Shown here one piece after another: positions 37,260-49,238 of a stretch of DNA of 64,000 bases (position 1 is its first letter; every line of letters starts with the position of its first letter). The stretch spans positions 1,426,001 through 1,490,000 of the forward strand of contig OU015524.1 of the NCBI GenBank assembly GCA_907165065.1, read 5' to 3'. Both the position numbers and the translations under genes were made by a program. A model generated the notes under the pieces. The model worked only from the letters and a program-made list of their open reading frames with translations, did no database searches and was not told the origin of the DNA. This DNA is from Caprimulgus europaeus (Eukaryota; Chordata; Aves; Caprimulgiformes; Caprimulgidae).

Positions 37260-37870
37260 AATGTCAGCGGCGGCTCCGTTCCTGAAGTTGACTTCTCCTG
37301 CCGCCAAATGAAGGCGAACTGAAAAGGTGGAAATAATCATAGAAATGATGCTAGTCCATAAACAAGCTTACAGCCTCATTAGTATAGCGGGAGGCTCCGC
37401 TGGGTGATTTATGCTTGTTTTGCTGATGCCATGAGGAAATGCCATAGGGCAACTTTAGCCAGCTGCTAATGGTTTCTGACAGCTTCTTAGCAACTAGTGC
37501 AAGCAACGCCGTGGCTTTTGCTAGTGACAGAAACCGAAAATGTCATCTTATCTGCCCATGTGTCACCAAGTCCGTGTGGCAATTAACTAGGAGGCCAGTG
37601 ACTGAGGGGCCAGAGGCTCTTCAAAATGGCCCGTGGCTATTCGGGGGGCAGAGCAGGCGCAGCGCCCGCGTTTACGCTGCACATATGCACGAGCCGCGTC
37701 ACGCTCCCTCCGCCTCGCTCGCCCCCGAGTTGGGTCCACACGGATCCTTTGTCCGTGGAGAAACTCTGGCTCGCTTTCTCTTTAGGCACGGCGTGACATT
37801 ATCAGAGGGACTGCGAGTAATCCATCTTGATATGATGGTTGGAAATGGCACTTTAATTGGCAATACCTGA
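37260..37870. promoter_or_regulatory. Candidate intronic regulatory element (unproven)
   Basis: This is high-complexity, repeat-free sequence with two TGACAG cores (37477-37482 and 37525-37530, the core bound by MEIS/TGIF-type homeodomains), an E-box CAGCTG (37460-37465), TAAT/ATTA words and an adjoining CpG-dense patch at about 37640-37755 with about 16 CpG. These are visible; enhancer function is inference. The TGACAG core is short and frequent by chance. Confidence 0.3.
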
Positions 37871-40797
37871 TTCTCTGGTTCTGAGCGCTGGATCCGAAGG
37901 TGCTAGCTGTTTTTCTGCTCGCTCGCAAATTAGTCTAAAAGGATTTAAGATCACTGAAGCAGACTCGTTGCCTGTCAAATTGCTGGGAGCACAGTGACTC
38001 TGCACAGCAACTAGACACTATTTAAAAAAAAATAAATATATATATAAAAATACTGGGAGCCTGTGAGGAGCAGGAGGAGAGCCCAGGCTCGGCGCGGCCT
38101 GCTCCCCAGCCAGCAAAACCAAGCGCCATACGTCAAACTGTCAAACCTTTCAGCGTGGCCGTTTGCCCTTTCAAATAATATTTAAGAATTGCTTTTACAC
38201 AAATTTTTATAGGCCATGGTCTAGTGAAAGAGGCCAACCGACAAAAGAAAGGAATTTGTGCTACAGTTCGTCCGTGGACGATTTCTGGCCGGAGCTGGGC
38301 CGGTCCCCATGGAGCGAGGCAGGTGACCTGTGGCAGCTCCCCGGCTGTCGGTGAGCTCCGATTTCAAACGCCCTCGACTCCGGCGTCCCAGAGTTGCCTA
38401 TTTAAGCACACCCAGGCATTTAGGCCGCGCTATCTTGTTCCTTTCAAGAAAGGATAAAGCGGCATTTATCGTATTCAGCCCCACTGAATGGGTCAGGCCG
38501 GCCGTGCCAGCGGGGCTCCTCTCACCGCGTCCCCTCCCCGCCGCCATCGCCCCCGATGACTTCCCTTCCCCTCCCGCTCCCTCAAAAACGGGAGGCAGAA
38601 GCAGCAAAGGGCAGCCAGGTTTATGGCAGCTCCTCGAGTGGGTAATGCTCTCTTTGTCCTGGGTGATCTCTTCTAAACCTTTGTTGGCAAAATAGGTGCT
38701 TCTGGAGAGCAACTCGGCACATGCGCTCGCCTGCAGCAGCGGTGGCCCTTGGCAGGAGTTAGGTGGCAATTCAAAGCCTCCTCCCTTGTTTCCACACTGA
38801 ACTGAACCATCATCACCCTGCAATGCTAGAGAGGCATAGTTAGGTGACTTTCAGCCACCCAGCTCCTAAATCCATCCTCACACCTCTAACACAGAAGTTC
38901 CTCAGATACGACATAAACAGCCCCAGACCCGAGCCCGGGCTGTCTCAGAAAGGTTGGAAATTCAGATGTCCTGAAAACCCCTGCCCTTTGCTTGACTAGA
39001 ACATGCACACCTTTGCATGTGGCTCTTCAGACTAATACCCTCAAGTGATTTTAAGTGACCAGAAATTTCAATAGCAAAGTGACAAATACAGTTTTACTAC
39101 AAGTATCTTCACCAGCCGCAACAGGTTCTTTCTCACTGCACACAGCCCTGTCCTAGCAGCAAATCTGGATTTAGAGCACAAGTGTTTTTATATCAAAGAA
39201 AAACATTTTTTCCTAAAAAGTCAGCTTCCCACACTTCCACCATGAGGTTTGAGAGAGGTTTTGGGGTTCATTGTTCAATTTGCTGTATGGGGAAGAGAGG
39301 AGACACTGGCTTTGCTGAGGTCCACAAACCACGCGATGATCATCACCTTCCAGCTTTTACAGTCCCCCTCTAGGTACGCACCTAAATCCACTGCTTTAAG
39401 GCTTTCACAGAAGACAATGGGAAAGACACGGACCCAGAAGCCCTGGAAAAGACCCAGAGCAATTTTTAGGTGCACTCTGGACTAGATAGCTCCATTAACA
39501 TGGGACCAAATCAGTCTCCTCTAAAAAAATTCAGTGCTCCCTATGTTGAACTTCCATGTTTCCAAATCTCTCCTGTTCAAAGCAGCTTCTCCCTCCTGGA
39601 AGAACTTTATGGTTTGCACTTCTGCATTTTGTAAGCTGATATAATTTAAATATGCACTGTGTTTGGACAAAAACTATTGACTTCTATACCAGGCTTGCAA
39701 TGTTTTCGGTGCTAGGAACTGAAACACCTCACACAGTGCCCCAAAGTTTGGGAGCTTTTCAGTAGTGTGATTTCTTTTTTTTTTTTAAATTCTATCACAA
39801 ATTTTTGTAAAACACATTTAGATAGGAGTTCTTCAAATTCCTGCTTCTGCTAGCATGAGAAATCTATACAATCTAAGCCAAATATTTAACTGTTCACTGT
39901 CCACCCACAGCTCTGTTGATTCCTTTCTCTTTTAACCCCTCCAAGAACTCAAATCTCATTAGCAACCTTCCCAGGTAACTGGAAAGCAGCATTCATTAAT
40001 AACATTAAACAATATAATGTACCAGAGAGATTTTGAGTGGCAAAATGGCTTTCCTTAACCTTTCTTCAGTGCTCTGTGCTAATTTAAACTAATAATAATA
40101 TCATTTCTGCACCTTTACCTATGTTATCCCTTCCAGAAACACATCTCCACTTTGCTGGATACCTGGGCACCCACCAAGCTGACTCTTCACAGCACACAAC
40201 CAGGCCTGTGTGTGAAATGGGATTTTCCTATAAGGCACAAAATTATGAACTCCCAAAAAACAGGTCCAAGGATGCAACAAGTTTTTCTGCAAAACAAGAG
40301 TAAGAGAGAAGGAAACTGCCACAACCTACTGTTCACAGGACTTAAAACAAGGATCATCATTTCAGACCACCAGCACTGACTGGACTGGGGCAAAAAAAAA
40401 AGAATATGGATTTTTTGGGGGGAGTTTTTTCAGTTGTTTCTGACACAACCAGCTCCAACTCAGCCAGGGAATGTGGTGAGCAAAAGTCACACCCAAATGA
40501 CTCTGAGGTGAGTCAGGGTGGCTAATATTCATGTCCACAAGTACAGGAGAACAAATTTTCTACTCAAAAATGATAACTCCTCCTTAAAGTAAGGTGGAGA
40601 ATGAGACAAGCTGAGCTGCACATGGGGCTGAGCGCTCAGATATGCCAGGAGGGAGCCGGAAGGCACCAGCACAGTCTGGGGATGCATGTCCAGCTGGTAA
40701 TCCAAGTTATACCTACTTGTTGAGGAGAACTAGAAGTTTTGACATGAAAAGCCCCATGAGCTTAAAGATTTCCCTAAACTATGTTATTTTAAAATTT

Positions 40798-40818
40798 ACA
40801 CACACACACACACACACA
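40798..40818. repeat. (AC)n microsatellite
   Basis: About ten uninterrupted AC units in unique intron. Confidence 0.95.
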
Positions 40819-43040
40819 TGTAAGTATATTCTGTGTAAGTAACATTAACCCACTGTGACTGCTCTCAACCTGCCAATGCCCAAGCAAGGCACACGAGCTG
40901 AGGATGGGGCCACCAGCAAAAAGGTACCTCAGAGAGCTTAAGGTAACTGTGGAATTTCTTTCTCAGGAAAAACATTTTCTATTAATTTGGATCCATGATT
41001 AGTCAGATGTGATGGAAGCACCCACTCCAGGAGCTCCTGAGGTCAATGGCAATCATCTCAGCACATTGAGTGGCCTACAGAACAGCCCCAACAATGATTA
41101 CAATATAGGTCTGCTTGTCAATTTGAAACGTGGTGTTGATGAGGGACTGATTTTTTTTTTCTTATTTCTTAAGGAAAAAGCCTTCCCAAATATACTTTAT
41201 ACTTAATAAAAAGTTAATGAGGAACAACAAGGTTGAAAATGAGCATTAGCAAGGAACAAATATCATGTGTTTGGGTTTGCAGGCATCTCTTAAGGAGATG
41301 TGGTGCATGTTTCATGCAGGATTCAGACCATGATGTAAACAGGAGGAGGTTGTCACTCACAGATAGCATCCATATTTACAAGACACTAAAAGAAATATAG
41401 TTCCAAAAATATCCAACACAAATATTCATAGATAGAGCAACCTGGACAAGTATAAATTATACTCTGGCATTTGACAAATTTTCAAAGTTTTTTCTGGAAT
41501 CAGAGTACTTTGTTCTTTAGAGACAGGAGCACCTTTTTCTAGCAACTCAATCCTCCTTTTTGACTCAAATTCCCTTCAGGCAAGGAACGAGCAAATTAGC
41601 TGTCTACGCAACGAGGAAAACCAGCATTGATGAATGGGGGGAACCCCACAGATATTATGCATTTCCATTTGTTGGGCAGCTTCTTATGGCTGAAATTAAG
41701 GAAACCTCTTCTCCTGCACAACACAGCACTTCTTAATGAGGTTCAGAGAACTCCACTACTAAGGGGAAGTTGTGTGGTATTTCTGGGGCCGTGCATCTAT
41801 GCGCTGAATTAAATATTAAGAAGAAAGCAATTCATTATATAGGAAGCAAACAACTTTCTGCTGCCAGTGACACAAATTTACTTTGAGCAGCTGGAAGCAA
41901 ATATCCTACAGAAAAGTATCTGGTTAAACAGAAAAACATCCTGTTTTCACCAAGAATAGTAAAAAGCTTAAACAGGTTTGGGTTTTTCCCCCTAATCTAG
42001 AAGCCAGCGTGATGACCCCACCACTTCTTGGGGAAAGCTGTTTTTCAGTCATTCTCTCATCTTGTTCACATACAGGTGGTTTTTTGAAACCTGTGCTCTC
42101 CAACCTCAGCTGGAGAGCTGGTCCTCCCAGCTATGGGTGCCACCAGTTGTCTTCTCCATGACCAGTCAACGATACCCAGCTGAGACACAGGCAAATCCAG
42201 CGCTGGATTCGGGTGGATGTACTCCTTCACAAAGCAGGAGCAGCAGGAGGAGCACGGGACTGCTCTGCCAGGGAGGAAAGATGCCCAACTAATACCCAAA
42301 TGGCCAGGAGGTCAAGGTCTGTAAATCTCTATAGCTCCTTAACAACTGGCTCTATCTTTGTGTTTATCCAGCTCCTAAGACACTTGACTCTTGGACTGAG
42401 CACAAGCAGCTCTAGGAAGCTCAAAGCAAAGATCAGAAGCATCTTACGTGTAAATGAAGGGACACATTATCTGTAGAAACACTTTATGACAGCAGAGCAT
42501 TTAAGTAGACTCCCTTCCCTAAACACAACCTGCCCTGGGCCCTGCCTGCGTGCCTGCTCCAGAGGAGATGATGCTGTAGATTTCACGGTGTACAATAAAA
42601 AAGATGTGCCAACACCTCGACACTGTCCAAACCACTCAAAATTAGATTCTTCTATTGAAAAAAAAAAAAGTAAAAACAAACAAACAAAAATCACTGTTGG
42701 AGCCAATTCAAGACCAATCGATGCCAGCCTAAGCTGCAGCCTGCCCTGTGGGAACTGTAGTTCAGACATTCTTCATCCCAAATCCTCTTCTGCAGAGCTG
42801 GACCTCATTTGTCACAGGAGTCATATAAACATAATGAATGGGAGAGAATGAGTCTAGCTGCAGCCCAGGCAAGTCAGGATTCATGACCTACCAAGTCCAC
42901 GCAAGAGAATTCCAACTGGAAGTTCCCATGTGGTTTGTGTCAAGTTAAAAAGTTCCTGCTGATATGCAGTGCATGTTCTTCTACTCCTGTCACTCATTTT
43001 AAAATCACAGCAAAACCAATACATTATTCTTTTCCCTCTC

Positions 43041-43252
43041 TAGACCATCAGTAACATCTGGATGGTGAAACCCTGGCCCGGGTTGCCCAGAGAGGTGGTA
43101 GAAGCCCCATCCCTGGAAACATTCAAGGTCAGGTTGGACGGGGCTGTGAGCAACCTGATCGAGTTGAAGATGTCCCTGCTCACTGCAGGGGGTTGGACTA
43201 GATGGCCTTGAGAGGTCCCTTCCAACCCAAACCATTCTGTGATTCTATGATC
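43041..43252 (+). mobile_element. CR1 LINE 3' fragment
   Basis: The plus strand reads gttgcccagagaggtggtag, ggttggactagatggccttg, gaggtcccttccaacccaaa and ends ccattctgtgattctatga, the standard CR1 3' terminus. It is 5'-truncated, about 210 bp, and antisense to MEIS1. It is the nearest CR1 upstream of the 146-bp exon. Confidence 0.94.
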
Positions 43253-44548
43253 AAACAATGAAACACAAGACACAATTAAAAGGAAACCAACAGTAAAATT
43301 CACTTTGAACACCATGGCAGCACCACAGACTCTATTTCCCCACAAACAGTGGTCACTTTGCAACTACAAAAGGCCGAATTAAAAGGGATGAGAACGCCTC
43401 CCATATAATCCACCTTTCTTTTGTTGACTGTCACATCTCAGCTGCCACTGTCTATCCTTCAAAAACCACCCATCACCTCACACAACCTTGTAAAGATCCA
43501 CTTGCTACAGCTGTGACTCCAGCAAATCATAGCTGCAGAAACCTCCTGACTGGGCAGCTTGTGACAAGACTTTTGGCTTTGAACTTAAGGCACAAATTCA
43601 TTATTTCTTTGCATATAAAACAAGAGGAAGACAATGTTGATTTGTCATGGAGGGTTAATCTAAAAACTCTTCTGAGGCACTCTGGTGGTTCTCCATGCAG
43701 GACCCTGTACCTCACAGCTATGGAAAGGGGGGAGGAGAAGAGGGCTGGCCATGTCCATCTTCTAGAACCACAAGGTCTTTAAGATCTGATGGAAATTAAA
43801 TACCTGTGTGGTGGCCTGAACTACTGGGCAGAACAACAGGCACATGGGAATCTTACAGTTCCTGGGCTCCACATGAACTGGAGATGGACCCAAAACATTT
43901 ATCCTCCTCTTTTCTAAGCAAGTCTTAGAAATGTTTGTGGTCACAACTGACGGGACGGTATTTGGACTGCACCGCGCTTCCTCCCCTCGCCCTGCCTGGG
44001 GTGCTCAGAAGCAGCCTGCTTTGCTCCCCAAAGACAAAACCTTGTGTTACCACATGGAACCAGCTCATGGAAAACCACCTTAATTAACAAAATAAGCCAC
44101 CCTCTGTCAGACCTTTTAAAGGACGGGTGTAGATGGAATTAGTAACATTTTTCTTACGCTGTCCCTACCCCTCCTTGCTCCCCAGCACCCTAAATCCACC
44201 GCTCTTGTTCTGCCAGCACGAGCCGGTCGCTCTGGAGGGCCCGTGACAATAGCGGGAGGCTGCTCCTCGGGAAGGAGGTGCAGAAGCCAAAAGGAGATAA
44301 GTAGGTTTGACAGAGCCAAGCTCACACAAAATCTTCTTTCACTTGACTGTCCCTCTCCAACACAAAAGGCAAATCTGCTCTGATGAGGCGGCGCTTACAA
44401 AAAGGCCACAAAGGGAAAAACAAACCTGCAGCCGGGCTCTGGAGCGGAGGCGCGGCAGCGTGGGCTCTGGGGTGTCATCCTGCACCAACCTGTCCTGCTT
44501 GCGGGTGGGACAGACCTGATTTTGTTCTTGGTATCTACATTAGCTCTC
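43253..44548. other. MEIS1: Unique intron between CR1 and LTR
   Basis: No gene or recognised repeat. GC is raised at 44.15-44.52 kb, where short frames on both strands look like chance. Confidence 0.45.
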
Positions 44549-45116
44549 TGTTTTGGTTTCAGTATGGGATTTGTTATAAGAACATTAATGACATACTAAT
44601 GTGTTTAGTTGTTATTGGAAGATGAAGGACTTTCCAGCTTCCCCGTGTTTCGCTCGTCTGCAGGTGCAGAGGACTAGGCTGGGGCACAGTAAAATTAGCA
44701 AACCAAGGCTGGATAGGCCAGTGGGATATTCTGCATCCTATAACATCATGGTCAGTATATAAATGGGGGCTGACTGGAATGCTCAGTCTCCTGGGCTCTC
44801 TCTCTCCCCTGCAGTTGTGGTTTTGGGATCGTTGCCCCTCCAGGATCGCTATCCAGGAACGGGCCAGGCTTGGTCGGTGGCTGGTGAGCAGCAGCACTGT
44901 GCATCACTCATTTGTATGTTCTATTATTACCATTATTATTGTCATTATTATTTTAAGTTTTATTTTATTTCCATTTTTAAATGGTTCTTTAAATCTCACC
45001 CTACGAGTCTCCTTCTCTTTACCCCTTCAATTCTCTCCCCTGTTCCCTGGGGTGGGTGGAGAGCGAGTGAGCAGCTGTGTGGTGTTTGGCTGCTGACCAA
45101 GTGAAACCACCAAACA
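44549..45116 (+). mobile_element. Solo LTR of an avian endogenous retrovirus, ERVL-like
   Basis: It begins tgttttggtttcagtatggg and ends near gtgaaaccacca(aaca), matching the TG...CA ends and general order of a long terminal repeat common in bird genomes. Internal landmarks are a promoter-like block (gggatattctgcatcctata, then catcatggtcag) with a TATA box TATATAAA at 44756-44763, an AT-rich middle (44925-44990), and the 3' words ctcaccctacgagtctcctt, ccttcaattctctcccctgt and gagcgagtgagcagctgtgt. No internal retroviral genes flank it, so it is a solo LTR left by recombination. I found no clear target-site duplication. The open frames within it are not viral genes. It is antisense to MEIS1. 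The class assignment is from memory of the LTR type. Confidence 0.82.
44756..44763 (+). promoter_or_regulatory. TATA box of the solo LTR
   Basis: TATATAAA sits about 210 bp into the LTR, where the U3 promoter is expected. It could still start antisense transcripts; there is no evidence of activity here. Confidence 0.5.
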
Positions 45117-48100
45117 ACCAAAGCACAAACATCAGCAGTAGTTGGGCTAAACTTTGCTTGGGCTCACCTATATGAACTAGGGTTAGAAAGCCCCAATTTG
45201 GGTAGGACACAGCAATGGTTGCTGGAGACAAGGGCTCCTCACTCTGCCCAGACTCCCCTTGCTCTACACAGCTAGGAGGGATCAAGCAATGACAGCTGTG
45301 GTGCTCAGGCCTCTTACCTCCCCTTCTGCTACAAATACATCCCCTCCAAAAAGCAGAATCTACTTTCTCACCTCTGCTAACACCCCTTGTGTGCAGGGAT
45401 GAGTGGTGGCACCATGGGCAGGTCAGGATACAACCCCAGCACGTCCAGGTGGTTGGTGTGAATCCAGCCCCCATGGAAGAACCTGGAAACTCGGAGGACT
45501 TGGAAAGCCCTTCACACAAATAATGGTGATGGGGAGGTGGCCTTGACCCTGCTCCTCATGGTCATCAGGCTCAGCACCGGAGCTGAGCTCCCTTCACAGT
45601 GGTCCCCAGGGGCACGCAGGCACTGACAGCCCTTTCAGACACATCAGTCCTACCAAGTTAGCATGTCCCCTTGGGCTCCCACTTAATGTATTCATGCCAT
45701 TGCTGTGTTTTTTCGTTTCCTACAACTTTCTGTCACAGCTTCTGGTGTTTTGCTGTTTGTTTTACAGCACAGTTATAGATTTGGGTGTTGTTGTTTTTTT
45801 TTTTTTTCAAATTAAAACAAACATATGACAAACTCAAATGCAAATCATCCAGGAACAAACAGATGTCTGAGGGTCTAAAACATGCAATGAAGGTGAAAGC
45901 AAAGTCAGATCAATGCTGGACACCGAAAAACTTCCCCTGAGCATCACCTACAGGTGCATGTGCACCTTATTTTCACCTCTCTCATCTCCCATCACTACAT
46001 ATTCCTAGCTATCAGCTATCCAGGCTTACCTTGAACAGGCAAACCAATGGGAGGAAAAGGAAAAAAACTGCTGGTGCCCTTCAGAATTTGGGCATTATTT
46101 ATGTTCCTACATCTACTGGCATCAGAGACAGGAACCCACTGTGAGAGGGATGAAGGATGGGAGGGAGGTAACTCAGGCATTGCCAGTTCATCTCTCTTTG
46201 GCTCCACTGCTTCGCAATAAGAGTGTTTAACAAAAACCCCACAGAAAGCTCCAAGCAAAGCTGGGTCATAGCAAAAAGTTATCCAGTGTCTTAAAAAAAA
46301 ACCAACAAAAACATCCAAACCAAACCAAAACAAAAAACCAAACATCCTTCAAAAAGCAAGCTAAAAACATGTCTGGTGTTTCATTTTCAATCCACAGCAT
46401 TTGTCATTATCTCTAATAACCACAGTAGTAGAAATAGACAGAAAGAAAAAACTGACATGCTTTTAGCAAGCTGATGTACTTTAAATGACCATGAATGAGT
46501 AACCAAAGAAGTTAAAGAAAACCTCAGGTTCTGGCAGCTAAAAACCACAGGCATTAGCTTCCTCTAAGCAGGTACAGACCACATGGAAGAATAACCTTGC
46601 TTTTCTGCAACCTCATCCTTGTTGAAAGGGCTGAGGACCTTATCTCACCCCTTCCACCCACCAGTGATGGAAGGGGACTCTCATCTGCCCACCTCACCAC
46701 TCAATCTATCTCCTCCTGGGGCAGCCTGGCAGTGCCTCTGAAGTCACCAGCTTGCCCTTCAAAATGGTTCTGTCAGCTATGCCGTTACTCAGGCGGCACC
46801 CTCGTTACCAAGAAACACATTTCTACTGTGTTCAACTTTCAAGATGTGCTTCTCAACTGATGGAACAAGGACACACCAGGCACATGCAGCCAGCCAATGC
46901 TCCTCAAACACCCACGACATCCCCGTGCCCTTCCTGTGCGTGCAGGACCAACTAGAAGGTTTTTATAGACACCCATCACCATGTAAAGGAGAACACTTGA
47001 CTTTTCTGAGCATCCTGTGGATGCTGGGAGAACAGAAGAGCAGAAAGGAAATGGAAGGAGTAACCTGGACAGGAGAAGGGAAAAACAGGAGAGCTTGGCT
47101 CAAAGGAGAGAGCTGGCCACACTCTTAGCCCTGCCTTCGTCTATAGATGATGTTTGCTGTTATAAATCGCAGAAAAAATGTGGTGCATGAGCTAAGTCAG
47201 CCCCTGGGCAGATTTAACTTGGGTGACCTGAACTTACTCTGCAGATCACCATAGGTCTCTCTGACCTTGGCAGTGACACAAGGATCATATTTTCTCATGG
47301 ATGAATTACTCTGGAATAATTCTGCCAATGTATCAGGCATAAATAGGCTTTTATTTAGGATGGGGCAAATACGTTCTCTCTTTCTGCCCCTCACCTCCCC
47401 AGACAAAACCTATTTATTAGGATAAGGAAAACCCCACCCTTCATTAAGGTCTGGGCACACATCTCAAGGGCCAGACAGAAGCTTGGCTGCTTCAGGCTCG
47501 AGGCAGTGTATTTTCAGACAGTGCCTCCAGCAAGATGCACTGCTAAGATTTGTCACTTTTGATTGCAGTGGTCACCCTGCGTATTCGCAGATGAACGTAC
47601 AAATATCTTCAGACACAAAAGGAATATACAGATTGACAGGGGGAAGGTTCAGCTTTGATTGCCAGAACAGAAAACATGATTCTTGCTGTACATCTACAGG
47701 TAAGTGAGGAGCAGCTCCACTAAAACCAGTCCAGTTGCACCAGAGAAGAGAAAATAATAATAATAATAAAAAATAATCACATCTTGGTCTTGAAGAAAAT
47801 TGACCAATTTGGAAGGAACAGGTAAACAGCATGTTCTTGGACAAGAGTCAGCACAGTTTGGATGATGCAGACCTTTCCATTCAAGAGTTGCACTGGTTTT
47901 TGCCTCTGGTCACTCGAGGTCACACCACAGAGCTCTGAGGCTCTGCAGAAGCCCTCCACGCTTCCTCCCCATGACGGAGGTGGCTGAAGTGGCTATTAAA
48001 ATCAGTTGTTATTCTGATGCCACCTGATCCTTAATTGCTAACGAAATGGGGACTGAAACCACAGAAAAGGGCTTTCTGGCACTGGCTAAGGAAGTATCAG

Positions 48101-48934
48101 TTTTTGAGGTCAGAATAACATCCCTTAAAAACATGAATCAGAGTGGTCCTTTCACGCTGCCTCTTGATAAAGGCAGGCAAAACACCAGCAGACTGTTTTG
48201 ACGAAGACCAGGAGAGTTTTGTAATATATATACAGACACACACTCAGACATGCATAAAAAGGAAAGAAAATACTTGCAAGCCCATATTCAAATTATCCTG
48301 TGCCAGTCAAACGAATCCCAGTAAATACCATTTCCAGCTTTCCCCGTCGCTCTGAATGAGCCTCTTCTAATAAACTCATCACATGCTGAGCGAGATGGAA
48401 ACACCATTTCCCAACTGCTTGGGAACTGCTTGCTTCATCCATACACAACTTTTGTTGTACTGCTGTACAACCTGGAGGGAAGTGTCTCTGTCCTAAGACT
48501 GGGTCACCAAGGAAGTTTCCAGTCACACACTCGAACTCCTTCCCATCGCAATGCCAGAGCAATAATCACCGATGCCAAAACTGGCGATTCTCTTGAGACT
48601 GGAAGAGATTTTCACAAGTATCTGCCAATTACCTGAACAGTCACCGACAACAGCAGCCTCTGAACCAGTGCTAATCATGCTGCTGCTTTCTATGCTAAGC
48701 ACCTTTGAGTTTTGTCATTTATTGTAACTGCCTGACCAGCTTCACCTGCAATTCGTGGCTTAGGTGGATGAGAAGACAAAGATTTTAATCACTGGTTGAA
48801 ATTCCAAGTTCAGCTAGAAAGCATTCCTCCCTATACTTTATTTAACAGTTTCTATGGAAAAGACTTTGACTCAACAACCATTATTTACAATGGATATGAT
48901 CTCAGCAGGGACCTGGAACAAGGAAAAATAGTAA
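45117..48934. other. MEIS1: Unique intron, no gene seen
   Basis: Mixed composition. A T tract lies at about 45788-45807 and a CAAA/CCAAA-rich low-complexity run at about 46290-46343. The minus frame 45019-45519 starts inside the LTR and has no recognisable product. Confidence 0.45.
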
Positions 48935-49238
48935 AGTTGGTCATGGTCTTGTTTCCCAAGCAACAAGTGATAGGACAAGAGGAAAGGCCTCAAGTTGTGC
49001 CAGGGGAGGTTTAGATGGGATATTAGGAAACATTTCTTCACTGAAAGGTTTGTCAGGCATTGGAACAGGCTGCCCAGGGAAGGGGTGGAGTCACCATCCC
49101 TGAAGGTATTTAAAAGATGGGTAGATGTGGCGCTTAGGGACATGGTTTAGTGGTGGGCTTGGCAGTGTTGGGTTTATAGTTGGGCTCAATGATCTTAAAG
49201 GTCTTTTGCAATCAAAATAATTCAGTGATTCTATGAAT
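48935..49238 (+). mobile_element. CR1 LINE 3' fragment
   Basis: The plus strand reads caacaagtgataggacaaga, ttgtgccaggggaggtttag, ggaacaggctgcccagggaa and ends gcaatcaaaataattcagtg attctatga. This is a standard CR1 3' end of about 300 bp, antisense to MEIS1. The 5' limit is approximate. Confidence 0.93.

Noticed and set aside
37469-37870. 133-codon plus frame as a coding exon
   Set aside because: No family resemblance and no matching splice pattern. CpG-rich composition lowers the number of stop codons.
45019-45519. 166-codon minus frame overlapping the LTR end
   Set aside because: Begins in the LTR, continues into unique intron and has no recognisable product. The LTR lacks internal retroviral genes.
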